Made by a program: the position numbers and the translations under genes
Notes under the pieces: generated by a model
The model's database searches: none
The model's input: the letters and a program-made list of their open reading frames with translations, nothing else
Told to the model about the DNA's origin: nothing
Source of the DNA: Aralia elata
Lineage: Eukaryota > Streptophyta > Magnoliopsida > Apiales > Araliaceae
Reading direction: 5' to 3'
NCBI GenBank assembly: GCA_034770075.1
Contig: CM068384.1
Span: 41,017,182-41,081,181 of the forward strand
Length of the DNA stretch: 64,000 bases
Part shown: in pieces, positions 44,215 through 56,165 of the stretch
How positions within the stretch are numbered: position 1 is the stretch's first letter
Layout of the letters: the number at the start of each line of letters is the position of its first letter

Positions 44215-45490
44215 GAGTGATTTTTGATTTGATTTTTTTTTTTTTTTTTGAAATGGGATGTGTGATCGGCTTCATGTCCTGGATCACCCACCAACATCGT
44301 CCACGTATCATGCCGAAAAAAGCCATCACAGTCTGATCATTTGTGAGGTTGAAAGCGACGTGCTTGTACTTTCCTGAATATTTTCATTTTGATCGTACCT
44401 GTATGCATGAAAAAGATGTTATGCATGATCTGGCAGATATGTTATGGACAAATGCATGTGCACAACATATGTTTAGGTAGAAATGACCCCTGTTCAGTCA
44501 AATGTTACGATTCGACAGCCGTCGTTGTTTGCCAACATCTGATTGGATCACGCCTCGTTGTGAAGTGTAGTTTCTAGACTTCAATCCTGGTCTGGTGCTC
44601 TGTCTTTTCTTGGTCGTCTTCATTTCATCGAGTTGAGGCAGTCTGTTTCGCTCTCTGTGATGATCGATAGCTATGTCGGCTCCTTGGCATTTTGATCATT
44701 TCTGCTGGCCGATATGCTGTTGTCTTGCATTATATCATCCTTGTATATGCTCATACACGTGGATCATTCGGACGTCGAGGCAGTGATAGTCAGGATTGGG
44801 GAGAGGCCCAATGAGAAGTTCTGTGCAGCCTCAGCTTCCTTCCGTTTCATGATTCTTAACTGCCCCAGCCTTGGCGCGTGTTGTTACCAAGAATTTCTAT
44901 CGAAAACTCGCGATGTTGACCGTGCTGAGTTATCCACAGCTCTGCAAGATTCTGCATATCCGATGACTAACAAATGCCAAAACTTGAAGGCTCGGGCCGT
45001 TAGTGTTAGTTCAACACAAAGATATTAAAATCTCGACAAAAATGCAGTTAAAGCACATGAAATTGAATATCTGTTGATCGCACAATCTAGCAAGTTGTGA
45101 ACCGTGAATGTACTAGATTGGAATTTTATTTTATTTTATTTTATTTTATTTATTATTATTTTTTTTTATTTTTTTTTCAATCCCTCGTGAGTTGATGATT
45201 TTCTATTTAACGAGTTATGAAATCGTAAGAACACCTTCAAGCATTCATGGTCATTGTACGTGAGTAAGGTCGAATTCAAAAGAACTACCCTCCCTCGTCA
45301 AAGGTATTCTGTCTCCATTCTCGACAACGTCCTTAGCAGGATTGACGTCATATGACAAATGCACTATGCGATGCAGCCTTCAGTAGAGGTTTCTCTTCCA
45401 TGACTCATTTTTTAAGGTCGAGAGTTTTTCTTTTTTTTTCTTTTTTTTTTTTTATTATCTTTTCTCTTTATTAGCCCACTTCACTTGTCT
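44215..45490 (-). other. Element B 3' UTR
   Basis: Matches 3911-5118 of A. It contains poly-T/TTTTA tracts at 44230-44250, 45127-45177 and 45425-45455 that A lacks or has shorter. No credible gene. Confidence 0.55.
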
Positions 45491-45977
45491 CGTTTTCTTA
45501 GGCTATTCAAAATTACCCATTTAACGAGCTTTAGACCAATGACTCCCAAACCAGACGGTTTTGGGGCATTAGGTGTACAGACACCCCTTCGGGTTTATTT
45601 ACTCGAGTAACAAAGGCCATGGTTCGAGACAAGCTGGTGGTCTGTACCATTCATTCTTTGCTTGACCTCGCGCAAGATTCGTTTTCTTAGGCTTGAGTTA
45701 CCCATGTAGCGAGTGTTAGGCCGGTGACTCCCAAACCAGACGGCTTTAGGGCACCAGATGCAGAGACACCCCTTAGGCTTAATTACTCGAGTAGCCCATG
45801 CCACGATTCGAATCTGCTCGGGCCTCCTCTACTGTAATGCTCGTCTCCTTAGGCTATGAGTTACCCATGTAACGAGTGTTGGGCCAGCGACTCCCAAACC
45901 AGATGGCTTTAGGGCACCAGGTGTAGAGACACCCCTCGGGCTTAATTACTCGAATAACCCAGGCCACGATTCGAGAC
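45491..45977 (-). promoter_or_regulatory. Three tandem copies of the hairpin module (element B)
   Basis: Copies at about 45491-45630, 45680-45812 and 45841-45977, each aligned with its counterpart in A. Hairpin II shows AAACCG/TGGTTT (G-U) in copy 1 and AAGCCA/TGGTTT in copy 3, so pairing is kept despite substitutions. Confidence 0.7.
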
Positions 45978-46293
45978 ATTAGCTTGATAATCATTTATCG
46001 TCTGACTTCTTGATATTAGCCTGATAATTATTGACTGTCTGACTACGTGTTAATTGCCATCAACATCGTCATAGTTTTATACCCCATAACTGAAAGCTTG
46101 TGCAAATGCAAAGTGAAGGCTGTCACATGAGGTCGATTCTGTCGCAAACGTTGCTTTGAATTAAGGCTTTGTACCCGATCAAAAGGTTGAATAGCCTTCC
46201 TCGTCTAATCATACTCACGATCGTGCTCCATGGTTGCTTGTCAGAATTAATCCGATTCCTATCAAGCCAAATAAAATCCCCCTTTCACGCGGA
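45978..46293. other. Element B interior, nothing recognised
   Basis: Matches 5607-5915 of A. No repeat, coding similarity or signal seen. Confidence 0.5.
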
Positions 46294-46842
46294 TCATCGT
46301 ATCCCGGGAAAACTATGCTTGACAAATGTCAGATGATCGTACCGTTGAAGATTGAATTGACATGAGTTAGCATTTGATGATGATGATGCATGTTGATGGG
46401 ATTGTTGCATGGGTGCCAATTTGCACGTCACCATTTCATGGGTAGTTGATAAATGCCCCAGTGTTAAGTTATTTTCTGTGATCTCCCTCATACTGGTTGC
46501 TGGACTGACAAAAGATCCGGTCCTTTGACTCGTTGAAAGGCTTGGGGGATTTTTGATTTTTGAAATTTTTGATTTTTGATTTTTGATTTTTTTTTTTTTG
46601 TGGTCGAATTTTCCCCTACTCCGGGTCTTTGTGATCGTCAGGGTTTCTGATGTTTTGATGGCGAAGGTTTGGTCTAAGTCGGGTTTGGGTTTACCTTCGA
46701 CCCATCCTTTGATCTCGCCAGGCGTATTGTCGATATCTGCCTCGTCCTGCACGATCCCCATTAGATCGAAATCTAGCTCTATACCAGAATCGTGATCCTC
46801 CTTCAAATTTGGCCTATCGCTTGTCAGGCTAGAATGCCTCAA
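46294..46842 (-). CDS. Conserved hypothetical frame in element B (182 aa)
   Basis: Counterpart of 5916-6443 in A: the same acidic start (GIELDFDLMG), a lysine-rich centre encoded by a GATTTTT-repeat tract, and the same QRYDHL...HSFPGIR end. The centre differs by indels yet the frame stays open. Function unknown; see the A entry for alternatives. Confidence 0.35.
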   Translation of the reverse strand: MRHSSLTSDRPNLKEDHDSGIELDFDLMGIVQDEADIDNTPGEIKGWVEGKPKPDLDQTFAIKTSETLTITKTRSRGKFDHKKKKIKNQKSKISKIKNPPSLSTSQRTGSFVSPATSMREITENNLTLGHLSTTHEMVTCKLAPMQQSHQHASSSSNANSCQFNLQRYDHLTFVKHSFPGIR

Positions 46843-46904
46843 GTCGGGGTACCCATTGATCTTCTACTGGCTGGGATTCACTGCCATACTCCTGGATTTA
46901 CCCC

Positions 46905-47045
46905 CTTCCTAGATATCACCTGCTGCATGGTCCCACTGGCCACGGTGAGGTCAAGCAATGGAGCTCATTAGGAGGTGCATGGATCGCATTTGGCATTTCC
47001 TGACATGAGTATGGCAGTCAGTTTTTGTGGTTAGCCAGTAGTGAC
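46905..47045 (-). pseudogene. Integrase zinc-binding remnant (element B)
   Basis: Corresponds to 6660-6790 of A. A short deletion (about 46981-47005) removes part of the CxxC segment that A keeps. The YWLT start and APPNELHCLT end are still readable. Non-functional. Confidence 0.65.
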
Positions 47046-47209
47046 CCGCTCACATGATTTTCTTTGCCAAAATGTTCTGCTCATATGGCACCGCACACAT
47101 CGCCATGTACTTCGTTCATTACTCTATGGGCCTTTTCGGCTTTCCAGATATCTCAGCAGTCCCGTAGCTAGGTCCCATTTATGCAAATCGTCTCCGCTTA
47201 GGAAGAATT

Positions 47210-47506
47210 TCACTGCCCATCTTTGGATTCTCTTTCCTCGGTCAGATCTGCATTTTCGGGAGAGGAGCTGTCTTGGAGGAACTTTTTAATGTTTTGATAC
47301 CAAGCCCATCTAGGAGGGGCGTCACTATGGGAGATCTCTCCGATCTGATCCTCATAGGCTGGACAAGTCTGTACCGCAATTCCCAGGGCTAATCTCAGTC
47401 CTAGGGCGCATCCCTCATATTCGGTCGTACTGTTGGAGTGGCAGAACTGTAATTTCATGGCTACCGGCTTCTGCCATTTGGATGGATGCAGTATGGACTT
47501 TACGGC
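47210..47506 (-). pseudogene. RNase H fragment and RH-IN linker (element B)
   Basis: Reads AVKSI, then KPVAMKLQFCHSNSTTEYEGC and ALGLRLALGI, followed by WYQNIKKFLQDSSSPEN. The catalytic Glu of TEYE remains; later catalytic Asp residues are deleted. Here the codon that is TAG in A is CAG. Confidence 0.75.
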
Positions 47507-48312
47507 CCCCTAGTAGGGGCAATCTCGCAAAACAAACAAGGGCCGTAGTCTAGTACTGTGCCAGTTACAAGTCGGCAGATGTATGTGAACACTGATGCAT
47601 GATTATTATTCTTTTTTTTTTTTTTTTCGGTTCTCTAATCTTATCCTGCAAAACAAGGTCAGTGTTTGATGACAGGATAGTATTTAGAAGTTTTAGAAAA
47701 CCTTGGTACGTGGTACGGATGGCCTTCCTGCAAAACCATGTCAGTATTCTCTTTATATGTGCAGGTGATGTAATCCCATGATACAAGACATATTTATTAC
47801 GATGATGATGGTATGACAGTTGTATGCCATTTACATGACATTTATTTATTTGACTGAACGATAAAAGGGCATGAAGAAGCTTCCCTTCCGTTAGGTTTAT
47901 CAGAGGTTGACCTACCCTAGGGTTACTCTCGCGGGATTTTCGGCATGATGGTCCCCAAATCTTCGCAATCTACTCGTCTGAGTCCTTTCGATTTGAGCGG
48001 ATTTGGGTGGCGCGTTTCCTGAGCCATCTCCGGGGAGCAGCCCCTTCGAGTCCAGTAATAAGCAACCGACAGGTTCGCCTCAGGAGGAGGTACTCTCTCA
48101 ACATACATTCACATTCATCGTCCTCACCGTATGCAAATGATTACTTTTAAAGTAAAACAATTCCATTCAATCATTCATTCATTGGACAAAAGGCATACAT
48201 TCACACACAACAATAAGTAAAACAAGTCAAAATATCGCACGTACATACACATTTATGAATTTTAGAGGATAGGATAGCATCAAGATTTGAACGCGGCTTA
48301 AGCCCTCTAATG
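47507..48312 (-). other. Element B 5' leader
   Basis: Matches 7251-8055 of A; a poly-T tract lies at 47610-47627. No gag, PR or RT similarity. Confidence 0.6.
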
Positions 48313-48330
48313 TCCCCAACAGAGTCGCCA
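48313..48330 (-). promoter_or_regulatory. Element B primer binding site
   Basis: Minus strand TGGCGACTCTGTTGGGGA, 2 nt from the LTR; Tat/Ogre-type PBS. Confidence 0.8.
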
Positions 48331-48332
48331 GC

Positions 48333-50322
48333 TGTCGACACCGGGTTTTCGCTCTTCTCGTCTTTTCCAATTTTAGCCTTTTGGTTTAGGTGATTTTTTG
48401 GAAAAGATCGGCATTGATGTCGACGGGGTTTTGAAAGATCGTTTTTTATGATGAGCCAATTAACCAGAGTCGCCAGTTGGTATATTTGAAATGGATGTAC
48501 CAACTCATCCGAGTTTTCGTTTTTTTATAAATCGCTGGCTCATGTGTGACTCCGAATTAATTGGTCTGCGAATCGAGATTCATAGAGTTCGGGGGCTTGC
48601 TTAAGCGAGGGGAAGGTGTTAGGCACCCCCCGACTTCCGTGAAACACGGTTACCGTAATCTTGATACTTTCCTATCTTTTAATTCATGAAATGTGTGTGT
48701 GTGTACGTACGTGTGTGTGTGTGTGTGTGTGCCTATGTGAAGGTTGTGGTGAGTTTGTATGAAAGAATCATTTGGATTTTTTAGGGAAAGCCGTGCTTTA
48801 ATTTGAGAGTGCTTTGGAATGTCCTTCGGCTTCTACGAGAAAGCTTTATTCTTTTTTAGGAAGTTTTGATTTTAATTGTCAAAACTGCAAGGTTTTTATT
48901 AGGTGTTATTTTGGCAAACAAGAGTTTTAAACCTTCGTCAAAATAGGAATCGAGATCTATACGTTGCCTTGTGAATGTAATGACGGGCAATTTCTAGGAT
49001 CTCTTTAACCCTATGCACAACGGTTTAATAAAACGCCATTTATTCATAAAATCATTCTTGCGTGATGTTTTGGAAAACGATTTTTCTTTGCCTTCTCGTT
49101 AAGTAGAAATCGACATTCATTAGCACTCCCAATTTTAAGCCTCGTGGTGCTAATACCCTACTTTGATTGATTTTATGAAAATCTTATCGTTTAGCTTTGA
49201 AATTAATTTTGTGTCACCAATCAAATCAAGCATTAAAATGCGTTGGGGCTAGTCATGGGCATGTAAGCCATCAAAATAACCCCAAACGTCCACAAGCACA
49301 TATTTCACTATTTCGGGGCCTTAAACACGATCCTCGCCTCGGCGTCGTTTTTAAGGCCCGGCGATTACATATTTACAATGAAGACCACATCGCTCCTACT
49401 ACATATATCAAAAGATGTCCATCATCGGATTTGGACCACGCGGTCGCGCTCCTAGGCTCACATCCAAAATCGCTACACACCCACATGATCCTAAAAATAG
49501 CAATCTAAACAATCTATGCACAATACATCATTACAACGAGCTAAAAATTCACCAAATGGACATCATCGGGCCATTAGGAGGAATTCATTCCATTTGGAAC
49601 CCTCACTAATAGCCCTCAATCCATGGATTCACATCAATATTCAAGAACAACTACATTCAAGATAATTCGGATGACAAAAAGCTTGGCAAAAAATGATATA
49701 ACAAAATGCTAAAACAAAGGATTTTTCACCTTGCAAATAATCCCCACAATATGTATGAATTTGTGTATTGAATAGAGTAGAAAATATGAGATGTAATCTC
49801 ACAAAATGGGTACAATTTCTCACTATTTCTCACCCTTTTCTCTCTTAATTTCTGTTGTTTTCTCCTTCTTTCCGAGCTTCTTGGTGCTGCTGAATTCTCT
49901 CTCGTTTCTGTATGCAAAATGGCCTGATAAGGGGCTAGCCTCGGTTTCCCCGCGCCTGCCGCGCACTTCAGTCGTCTCGCGCATTACCATTATTTTAGTC
50001 GTTTGGCCGCAGATCAATCCGCGGCTGGGTGGGCTGATTTTCTCATTTTCCGAACCGCACTTCGATTCTCGTGTCGGATCATCGGTTTCTGCTGAAAGGC
50101 TTGCATTTTGCAGTCCGAGAACCGCTGGGAAACGTGCCACGTCATCCGGGAATGCCCATTTCGGACAGCCTTATTGTCACGTCAGCTTTGGTTGCTAATC
50201 ATTGCGGTGGTGTTGGGCGTTCGCACTTGTGCCCATTCCCTCGCCCTCACAGGCCAGTTCATTTGACGATTTTGCCCTCCTGTCACGGTTAGTATACGAA
50301 GCGCAAAATTTGGGTGTCTACA
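48333..50322 (-). repeat. Element B 5' LTR (1990 bp)
   Basis: Plus-strand ends TGTCGACACC and GGGTGTCTACA. It differs from the 3' LTR at few positions, implying a recent insertion. Confidence 0.93.
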
Positions 50323-50613
50323 ATCATCATTCGACAACCCTCCAAATTGTACGGAGTTTTGAATCATCTGTATTTTCCCTGGTTTAATCTCAAACTTAGT
50401 AGCAGTAATGGCAGGCCTCGTGGTGCTTGATTGAATTTCAATAACTTGTGGCATGGCATAATCCTGCAATGACTTTTGCTCCTCTTCAACCATTTTATCT
50501 TGCTTCTCTAATGCCTCTCGTGTTTCTTTAACCCACTTACACAACCTCTGAAACCATTTTTCTATGTCATCCTCATAATACAATAATTCTGGCTTCTTTG
50601 ATCGAGTTTGCAT
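50323..50613 (-). pseudogene. D gag N-terminal part
   Basis: Begins with the ATG at 50613 (MQTRSKKPELLYYEDD) and runs through RPAITATKFEIKPGKIQM and QNSVQFGGLSND to the B insertion. It aligns with residues about 40-97 of the C polyprotein. The longer open frame upstream runs through the PBS and is not the start. Confidence 0.75.
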
Positions 50614-50732
50614 ATACAAGACAAGAACACCTGAGAAGAACAGAAAAGAAAATTTTAAATTAAGATTAACTTTATCAAAATTAATAATGACAAAATATTG
50701 AAATAATTTCCCCAGCAATGGCGCCAAAAACT
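50614..50732 (-). promoter_or_regulatory. D leader and primer binding site
   Basis: The PBS at 50709-50726 reads TGGCGCCATTGCTGGGGA on the minus strand, a mutated tRNA-Asp-type site, 6 nt from the LTR as in C. Confidence 0.75.
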
Positions 50733-52045
50733 TGTTGCCTATTTTCTTATTAGCACTTTAACACGCAAGTATACGCGTTCGTTCGTAATATTTAGCAAGC
50801 AAGGATATCGTTCCCATGAGGAAATAGAGCAATATTTATCAATTACTAAATTTTAACTCAATTAATCCTATTTAAACTACGAATGATGTGTGTACTTTAA
50901 AAAATGAAATTAACAAATTTAACTATTGAATTATAAGATCACAAGAGTAAATGCAGAATTAAAAGTTTAAGATTACAACTTCCCTTAGTATTTCATTTAG
51001 ACCAATACACTTCCTATTTAATTAATTAATTACAATGAATCGCTAACCAAGAATTCTCTATAATATTCAAGCGCTGCATCCGATAGACACATGAACAAAT
51101 CCTTATAAATCCAGCAATTAAACAACAGAATTTCAAAGAACACCCTACTTAATTAACTCACTATATTCCTATGTGAATTATGTTAATTAGGGTTTCAAGC
51201 ACAGATTCTTTCAATGGCTACAAAAGACATATAGGTATATTCCTATCCTATACGCTAATCATATTAACCTTACTCAGATTATATGAACATATGTTATCGT
51301 ACCCAGATCTAAATCTATACTCCATCTTTCAATTTTGTATAAATTATCCCAGTAATTGTTGATCAGACAATTAGTCAATAAGAACAAGATATGATAAACG
51401 ATTCAAAAGTAATTAACTTAAATTAAATAGAAAGCATTAGTCTAAATTACATACTAAGCTCCGTTGCAATCTTAATTGAAAATTTAGTTCATAACGATTA
51501 AGGAAAACATCATCCAATTAATAATTAAAAACATCCCAAAGATTACAAAAATTAAAGATAAAGGAAAAGAATAGAAGAAACTGTAAAGCTGCTCCCAATA
51601 TATCTCTCTTTCAATCTTCAAACTCTATAAATCTCCTTTTGTGTTCTCCTTGCTATTTTCTCTGAAATCTCTTGTTACCCCCTCTTCTGAAGTCTTCTCT
51701 CTTGTCTATTAGTCAAAACCCTTTTCAAATTCCTAATTGGCTTCAATTTCCATCTCAGCAGCAACAAATTCCACTTTTGGCCGAGCTAGAGCGCCTAGGC
51801 GCTCAAATTAACACTGGACCAAGTGCCTAGGTGCTTGACTGAGACACAGTATTTACAAAAATACCACTCAGCTCAAATTTAAATGATTTTTAATTCTTTT
51901 CTTCTCCAAAATGACTTTTATGCCCCTTCAACTCCATCCTACAATAAATAAACACAAAAACGAATAAAAAGATCCTAAAACACTTAAAGAAAGCAATAAT
52001 TAAACTTAATGATACCAGATTCGTAGGTATGAAACCCACTCATCA
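50733..52045 (-). repeat. Element D 5' LTR (1313 bp)
   Basis: Plus-strand ends TGTTGCCTATT and CCACTCATCA. U3 contains GAGCGCCTAGGCGCTC and AAGTGCCTAGGTGCTT (51788-51838). The flank at 52046 (CTATA) is chromovirus H sequence. The partner 3' LTR is outside the window. Confidence 0.85.
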
Positions 52046-52690
52046 CTATAGTCGCGTGATAGCTTTTATTATAAGCAAATTCTACTAGAGGTAGGTGGTC
52101 GTCCTAATTCCACTTAAAGTTTATGACACAGGCTCTTGGCATATCTTCTAAGGTCTATATCGTCCTTTTGCTCTGCCTGTCTGTTTGAGGATGATACACC
52201 GTACTCAACGTCAACTGCATTCCCATACACTCTTTAAGCTCTTGCAGAAATTAAACGTGAAACGCGGATCTCGATCCGACACAATCGATACTGGCACTCC
52301 ATATCTGGAAAAGACTTCCTTAACATAGAGTTTAGCGAATTGGTCTAAATAAAACCGTATTCTAATCGGCAAGAAATGCGTCGACTTCGTCAAATGATCG
52401 ACTATAACCATATAACGTCGTATCCTTTCTATGTAGTTGGAAGTCCTGCCACGAAATCCATCGTGATATGCTTCCACTTCCACTCTGGAATCACTAATTC
52501 TAATGTTTGGCCTTGACTTTTTGATAAGTCAGGCACCTGCTGACACACTCCGCCACTTCTCTCTTCATGTTCGGCCACCAAAAATATTGTCAGAGGTCTT
52601 GATACATCTTCGTACTATCGAGATGAATCGAGTACCTCAAACAATGGGTCTCTTGCAAAATCTCCTCCTTTAATTCTGGTACTACTGGTA
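52046..52690 (-). pseudogene. H integrase, truncated by D
   Basis: Zinc finger region (ETHCLRYSIHLDSTKMYQDL, FWWPNMKREV), then WKWKHITMDFVAGLP with the first Asp, and IVSDRDPRF with the second. The Glu-containing part is missing beyond 52211. Stops at 52600 and 52440. Confidence 0.8.
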
Positions 52691-53378
52691 CTCAAATTCT
52701 TGCTTCAAATCTTAGTAATCCCTCATTATCGAGTTTAAACTTAATTTCCTCCCCTTCGAAAATTCTCTTCTTTAACCTCTCACACTCCTCATCTCTGAGT
52801 TGTGCCTCCTTTACTCTGTCCAATAACGTTGGACGAGTCTCCACCGTATATAATTTTTCATCCGACTCTCTTGAATATCTCACCTCTAACTCCATCTTAG
52901 TCATCTATGTTATTAGCTCTTTTTGAGCCGTTAACATTGACAACTTCTCCCGACCCTTTCTACTTAAAGCGTCGACCACCACATTCGCCTTCCTCGGATG
53001 ATATAGAATCTCACAATCATAGTCCTTGATTAATTCTAACCATCTTCTCTGCCTCATATTCAGCTTCTTTTGTGTGAAGATATATTTTAGACTTTTATGA
53101 TCCGTGTATATCTCACATTTTTCACTATATAAATAGTGCTTCCAAATCTTTAAGGCAAACACAACTGCTGCCAACTCGAGATCATGAGTAGGGATCATGA
53201 GTAGGGTATCCCCTCTCATAATCTTTTAACTGTCGTGGCGTGTACGCAATGACCTTGTCGTGCTGAATAAGAATGCATCCCAATCCTTTATGCGACACAT
53301 CACTATAAACTACAAAATCACCTGTATTATCTGTATCATCTGGTAAAGACAATACGGGTGCCTTACTCAATGTTTTCT
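52691..53378 (-). pseudogene. H RNase H and connection region
   Basis: VYSDVSHKGLGC, THDLELAAVVFALKIW and IYTDHKSLKYIF with DALSRK at the end. A 13-bp tandem duplication (GATCATGAGTAGG twice, about 53181-53206) shifts the frame. DAS has become DVS. Downstream 52692-52904 is the RH-IN linker. Confidence 0.8.
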
Positions 53379-54490
53379 TCAGCTCCTAAAAACTCTCCTC
53401 GCACTTCTCAAACCGTATAACTTCACCGTTTTCCTCGTCAAATTAGTTAACGGGGTCGCTATCTTCAAAAAATCTTGGATAAATCTTCGATAGTAGCCTA
53501 CTAACCCTAAGAAACTACGCACTTCTGTCGGCGTCTTCGCCTGCTCCCAATTGATTCCCTCCTCCACCTTCGCTAGATCTACAGATATACCATCTTTGTC
53601 GATCACGTGCCCTAAAAACTGGACTCTCTAGCCAAAATTCACATTTTGAGAACTTCGAATACAACTTTTCCTTCCTTAGTGTTTCCAACACTATCCTTAG
53701 ATGTTCAACATGATCCTCCTACGTCTTAGAATAGACCAGAATATCATTTATGAACACAACTATAAACTTGTCTAGATACTGCTTGAACACTTTGTTCATC
53801 AGATCCATAAATGTTGTTAGAGTATTCGTCAACCCGAACGACATCACCAGAAACTCGTAATGGCCGTAACGAGTCCTGAATGTCGTCTTAGGTACGTCCT
53901 CTCCTCTAACCTTCAACTGGGGATACCCCGTCCTCAAATCTATCTTAGAAAAGTATTTCACCCCTTTCAACTGATCAAAAAGATCGTCGATCCTGGGCAA
54001 TAGGTACTTATTCTTAATCGTTATTTTGTTCAACTCCCTATAGTCGATACAAAGCCTTAACGATCTGTCCTTCTTTTTAACGAATAATACTAGTGCTCCC
54101 CATGGAGACACATTCGGTTAGATATACTTCTTATTTAATAACTCTTGAAGTTGAACCATCAACTCCTTCATCTCTACCGACACCATTCTCCAAGGTGTCT
54201 TCGAAACTAGTGCCGTCCCTGGCACTACGTCTATAACAAACTCGATCTCCCTATCTGGCGGAAGACCTAACAATTCATCTAGAAAAACATCCATGAATTC
54301 GTTTACTATGAGTATCTGACCCATATTTGCTCCCACTCGCTGGGTATCTACAACGTAGGTTAAATAACCCACACATCCTTTTATTAACAGCCTTTTCGCT
54401 TTCATCATCGCCAGACAACGAGAATGTCTAGGCGATTTACTATCGTAAAACACTACTTTAGACTGCTTCAAAGTCTTACGGTTTACAATC
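53379..54490 (-). pseudogene. H reverse transcriptase
   Basis: MSPWGALVLFVKKKD, LRTGYPQLKVRGEDVPKT and the active-site box FINDILVYS, where the first Asp of the usual F/Y-x-DD is Asn. Upstream linker text LPGLPPDREIEF-like (LLGLPPDREIEF) is readable. Stops near 54115 and a shift near 53610. Inactive. Confidence 0.85.
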
Positions 54491-54558
54491 TTCTTCTAAC
54501 AATTTATCATTGCTCCATGGTTATACAACCAATCCATTCCCAAAATTACGTCAAATTC

Positions 54559-54822
54559 TCATAGTTGAATCGGAATTAAATCTACCGACAACTCATGTCC
54601 CCGTATCTTAACGCAATAATTTCTATGTATATGCTCAACGGGAATTACTTCCTTATTTAAAACTTCTATGTTTAAGAGAAACTCTAACCTCTCTAGAGGT
54701 AAACTTAAACGTTTAGAAAAATCACATGATATAAAAGAACATGTCGCACCCGAATCAAACAATACGTATGCATTTATATTATTGACTGGGACGATACCTG
54801 AAACTACACCTCCGGATGCCAC
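54559..54822 (-). pseudogene. H protease
   Basis: LFDSGATCSFIS with the catalytic Asp, and a continuing frame of 87 codons. It ends at a TAA/TGA-rich stretch before RT. Confidence 0.75.
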
Positions 54823-54894
54823 AGTATCTTGGACCGTTATGTTGAAGGTCCTTGCGGTCGGTCTACTTGGTGGAGCTGGACCAGTTATAGACAG

Positions 54895-56165
54895 TGTTTG
54901 CTTAAATCTATACTAGCAAAATACGCAAGTATACGCAGTCCACAAGTAATATAATGATAAGAAAGTGTCGAACTCACAGAGAATTATTTAATAATAATTA
55001 CCAAGTACTAACTCATAATTAAATTAATTTTATTTAAATAATTCGATAAAAGTTGTTGAATTTTGAAAATAAAGTACTAAACTAACTAATCACTAACTAC
55101 CAAGAATTGAATTCAGATAAAAAGGCTTGAGATTAAATTTTCCTTAATGTTTCACTTGAATTAATACACTTCCTATTAAGTTATGTTAATTATTCCGGAT
55201 TGTTAGTCAAGAACTCATCAATATTTATAGCAATCTCTCGATGCATCATAAACAAATCAACTTAAATCCACAGAAGATAGAATTAAGATGAACACCCTAG
55301 TTAACTAATTCACTATATCTCTATGTGAATTACAATTAAAAAGGATTTAAAGCATAGGTTCTCTTAAAGATTACATGCGGCGTATAGGTATATCTCTATC
55401 CTAGACACAAATCATGAATTTCATCATATGCAAAAAACATAATCACATGCTATTATGATCAGGTCTAAATCTATAATCCATCTCTCGAGTTCATATAGAT
55501 TACCACGGTAATTGTTGATCAGGCAATTAAGCAATTAATCACAAATCATAATAAATAATCTGATAATAATCAACAATAATTAATAAGGAAGTATATCAAT
55601 AAAAACTACGCAATAAGTTCCAGTGTAATCTTAAAATAAAATTTAGTTCCACATAATAAAATCAAATAATGAATCCATATAAGAATTTAACATCTGAAGT
55701 TTACAAGTAAAAGAAGAGAAAAAGAAATAAACTCTGCAAAATTTTCCTTCCCTTTCTTGAATCCTCCATTTGGTCATCTTGTGTTCCTTCTTCTACGTTC
55801 TTTAAAATCTCCTAAGATGAAAATCCAATCCTTGTAAATTCTCCTCTTTTATAACTTTACTTTACGTATCTTTTAACCCTCATTAGAGTCCTTGAAACAA
55901 GTCAGCCAAAAGAATCCTTCTTGGACTCTACTTCTGAAACATAACAAAACAGCTCTTTTTGTTCCCGAGGAATTGGCCCCGGCGAGTTCACAGTTCCAAA
56001 AATTACAAAAATGCCACTAAGCTCTAATTTTCCGTTCTGACCCTCCAAAGTCGTTTTCTACAAAACAAACACATAAACAAGTATAATGACACTAAAAATA
56101 CTCAAAGTTAGTAAAGAATTAAGCCTAAGAAATATCCAGTTCATAGGTATAAGACCCACTCATTC
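54895..56165 (-). repeat. Element F: old solo LTR, Athila/E-like (1271 bp)
   Basis: Starts TGTTTGCTTAAATC, like the E LTRs, and ends CCACTCATTC, a mutated form of CCACTCATCA. It lies between H gag and PR with an imperfect duplication: GACAG at 54890-54894 and GTCAG at 56166-56170. A TATA-like GTTATAAAAGAGG is on the minus strand at 55842-55854. A single GGCCCCGGCGAG palindrome is at 55976-55986. It aligns loosely with the E LTRs over the first 700 bp. Confidence 0.8.

Larger units (their letters stand above)
39409..50322 (-). mobile_element. Element B: complete Tat/Ogre-like non-autonomous element
   Basis: LTRs 39409-41396 and 48333-50322 have TGTCGAC...GTCTACA ends and the perfect duplication ATCAT (39404-39408 and 50323-50327) in D gag. 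The total is 10.9 kb, about 6.9 kb of it interior. Same plan as A: PBS, short leader, RH and IN remnants, conserved hypothetical frame, three hairpin modules, tandem arrays, PPT. With no gag, PR or RT it could only have moved by trans help. A and B share the same deletion, so the deleted form itself multiplied. Confidence 0.92.

Noticed and set aside
43344..44220. 278-aa hydrophobic repeat protein
   Set aside because: It is the 100-bp repeat read in frame; period and composition explain it, and no start context or homolog is evident.
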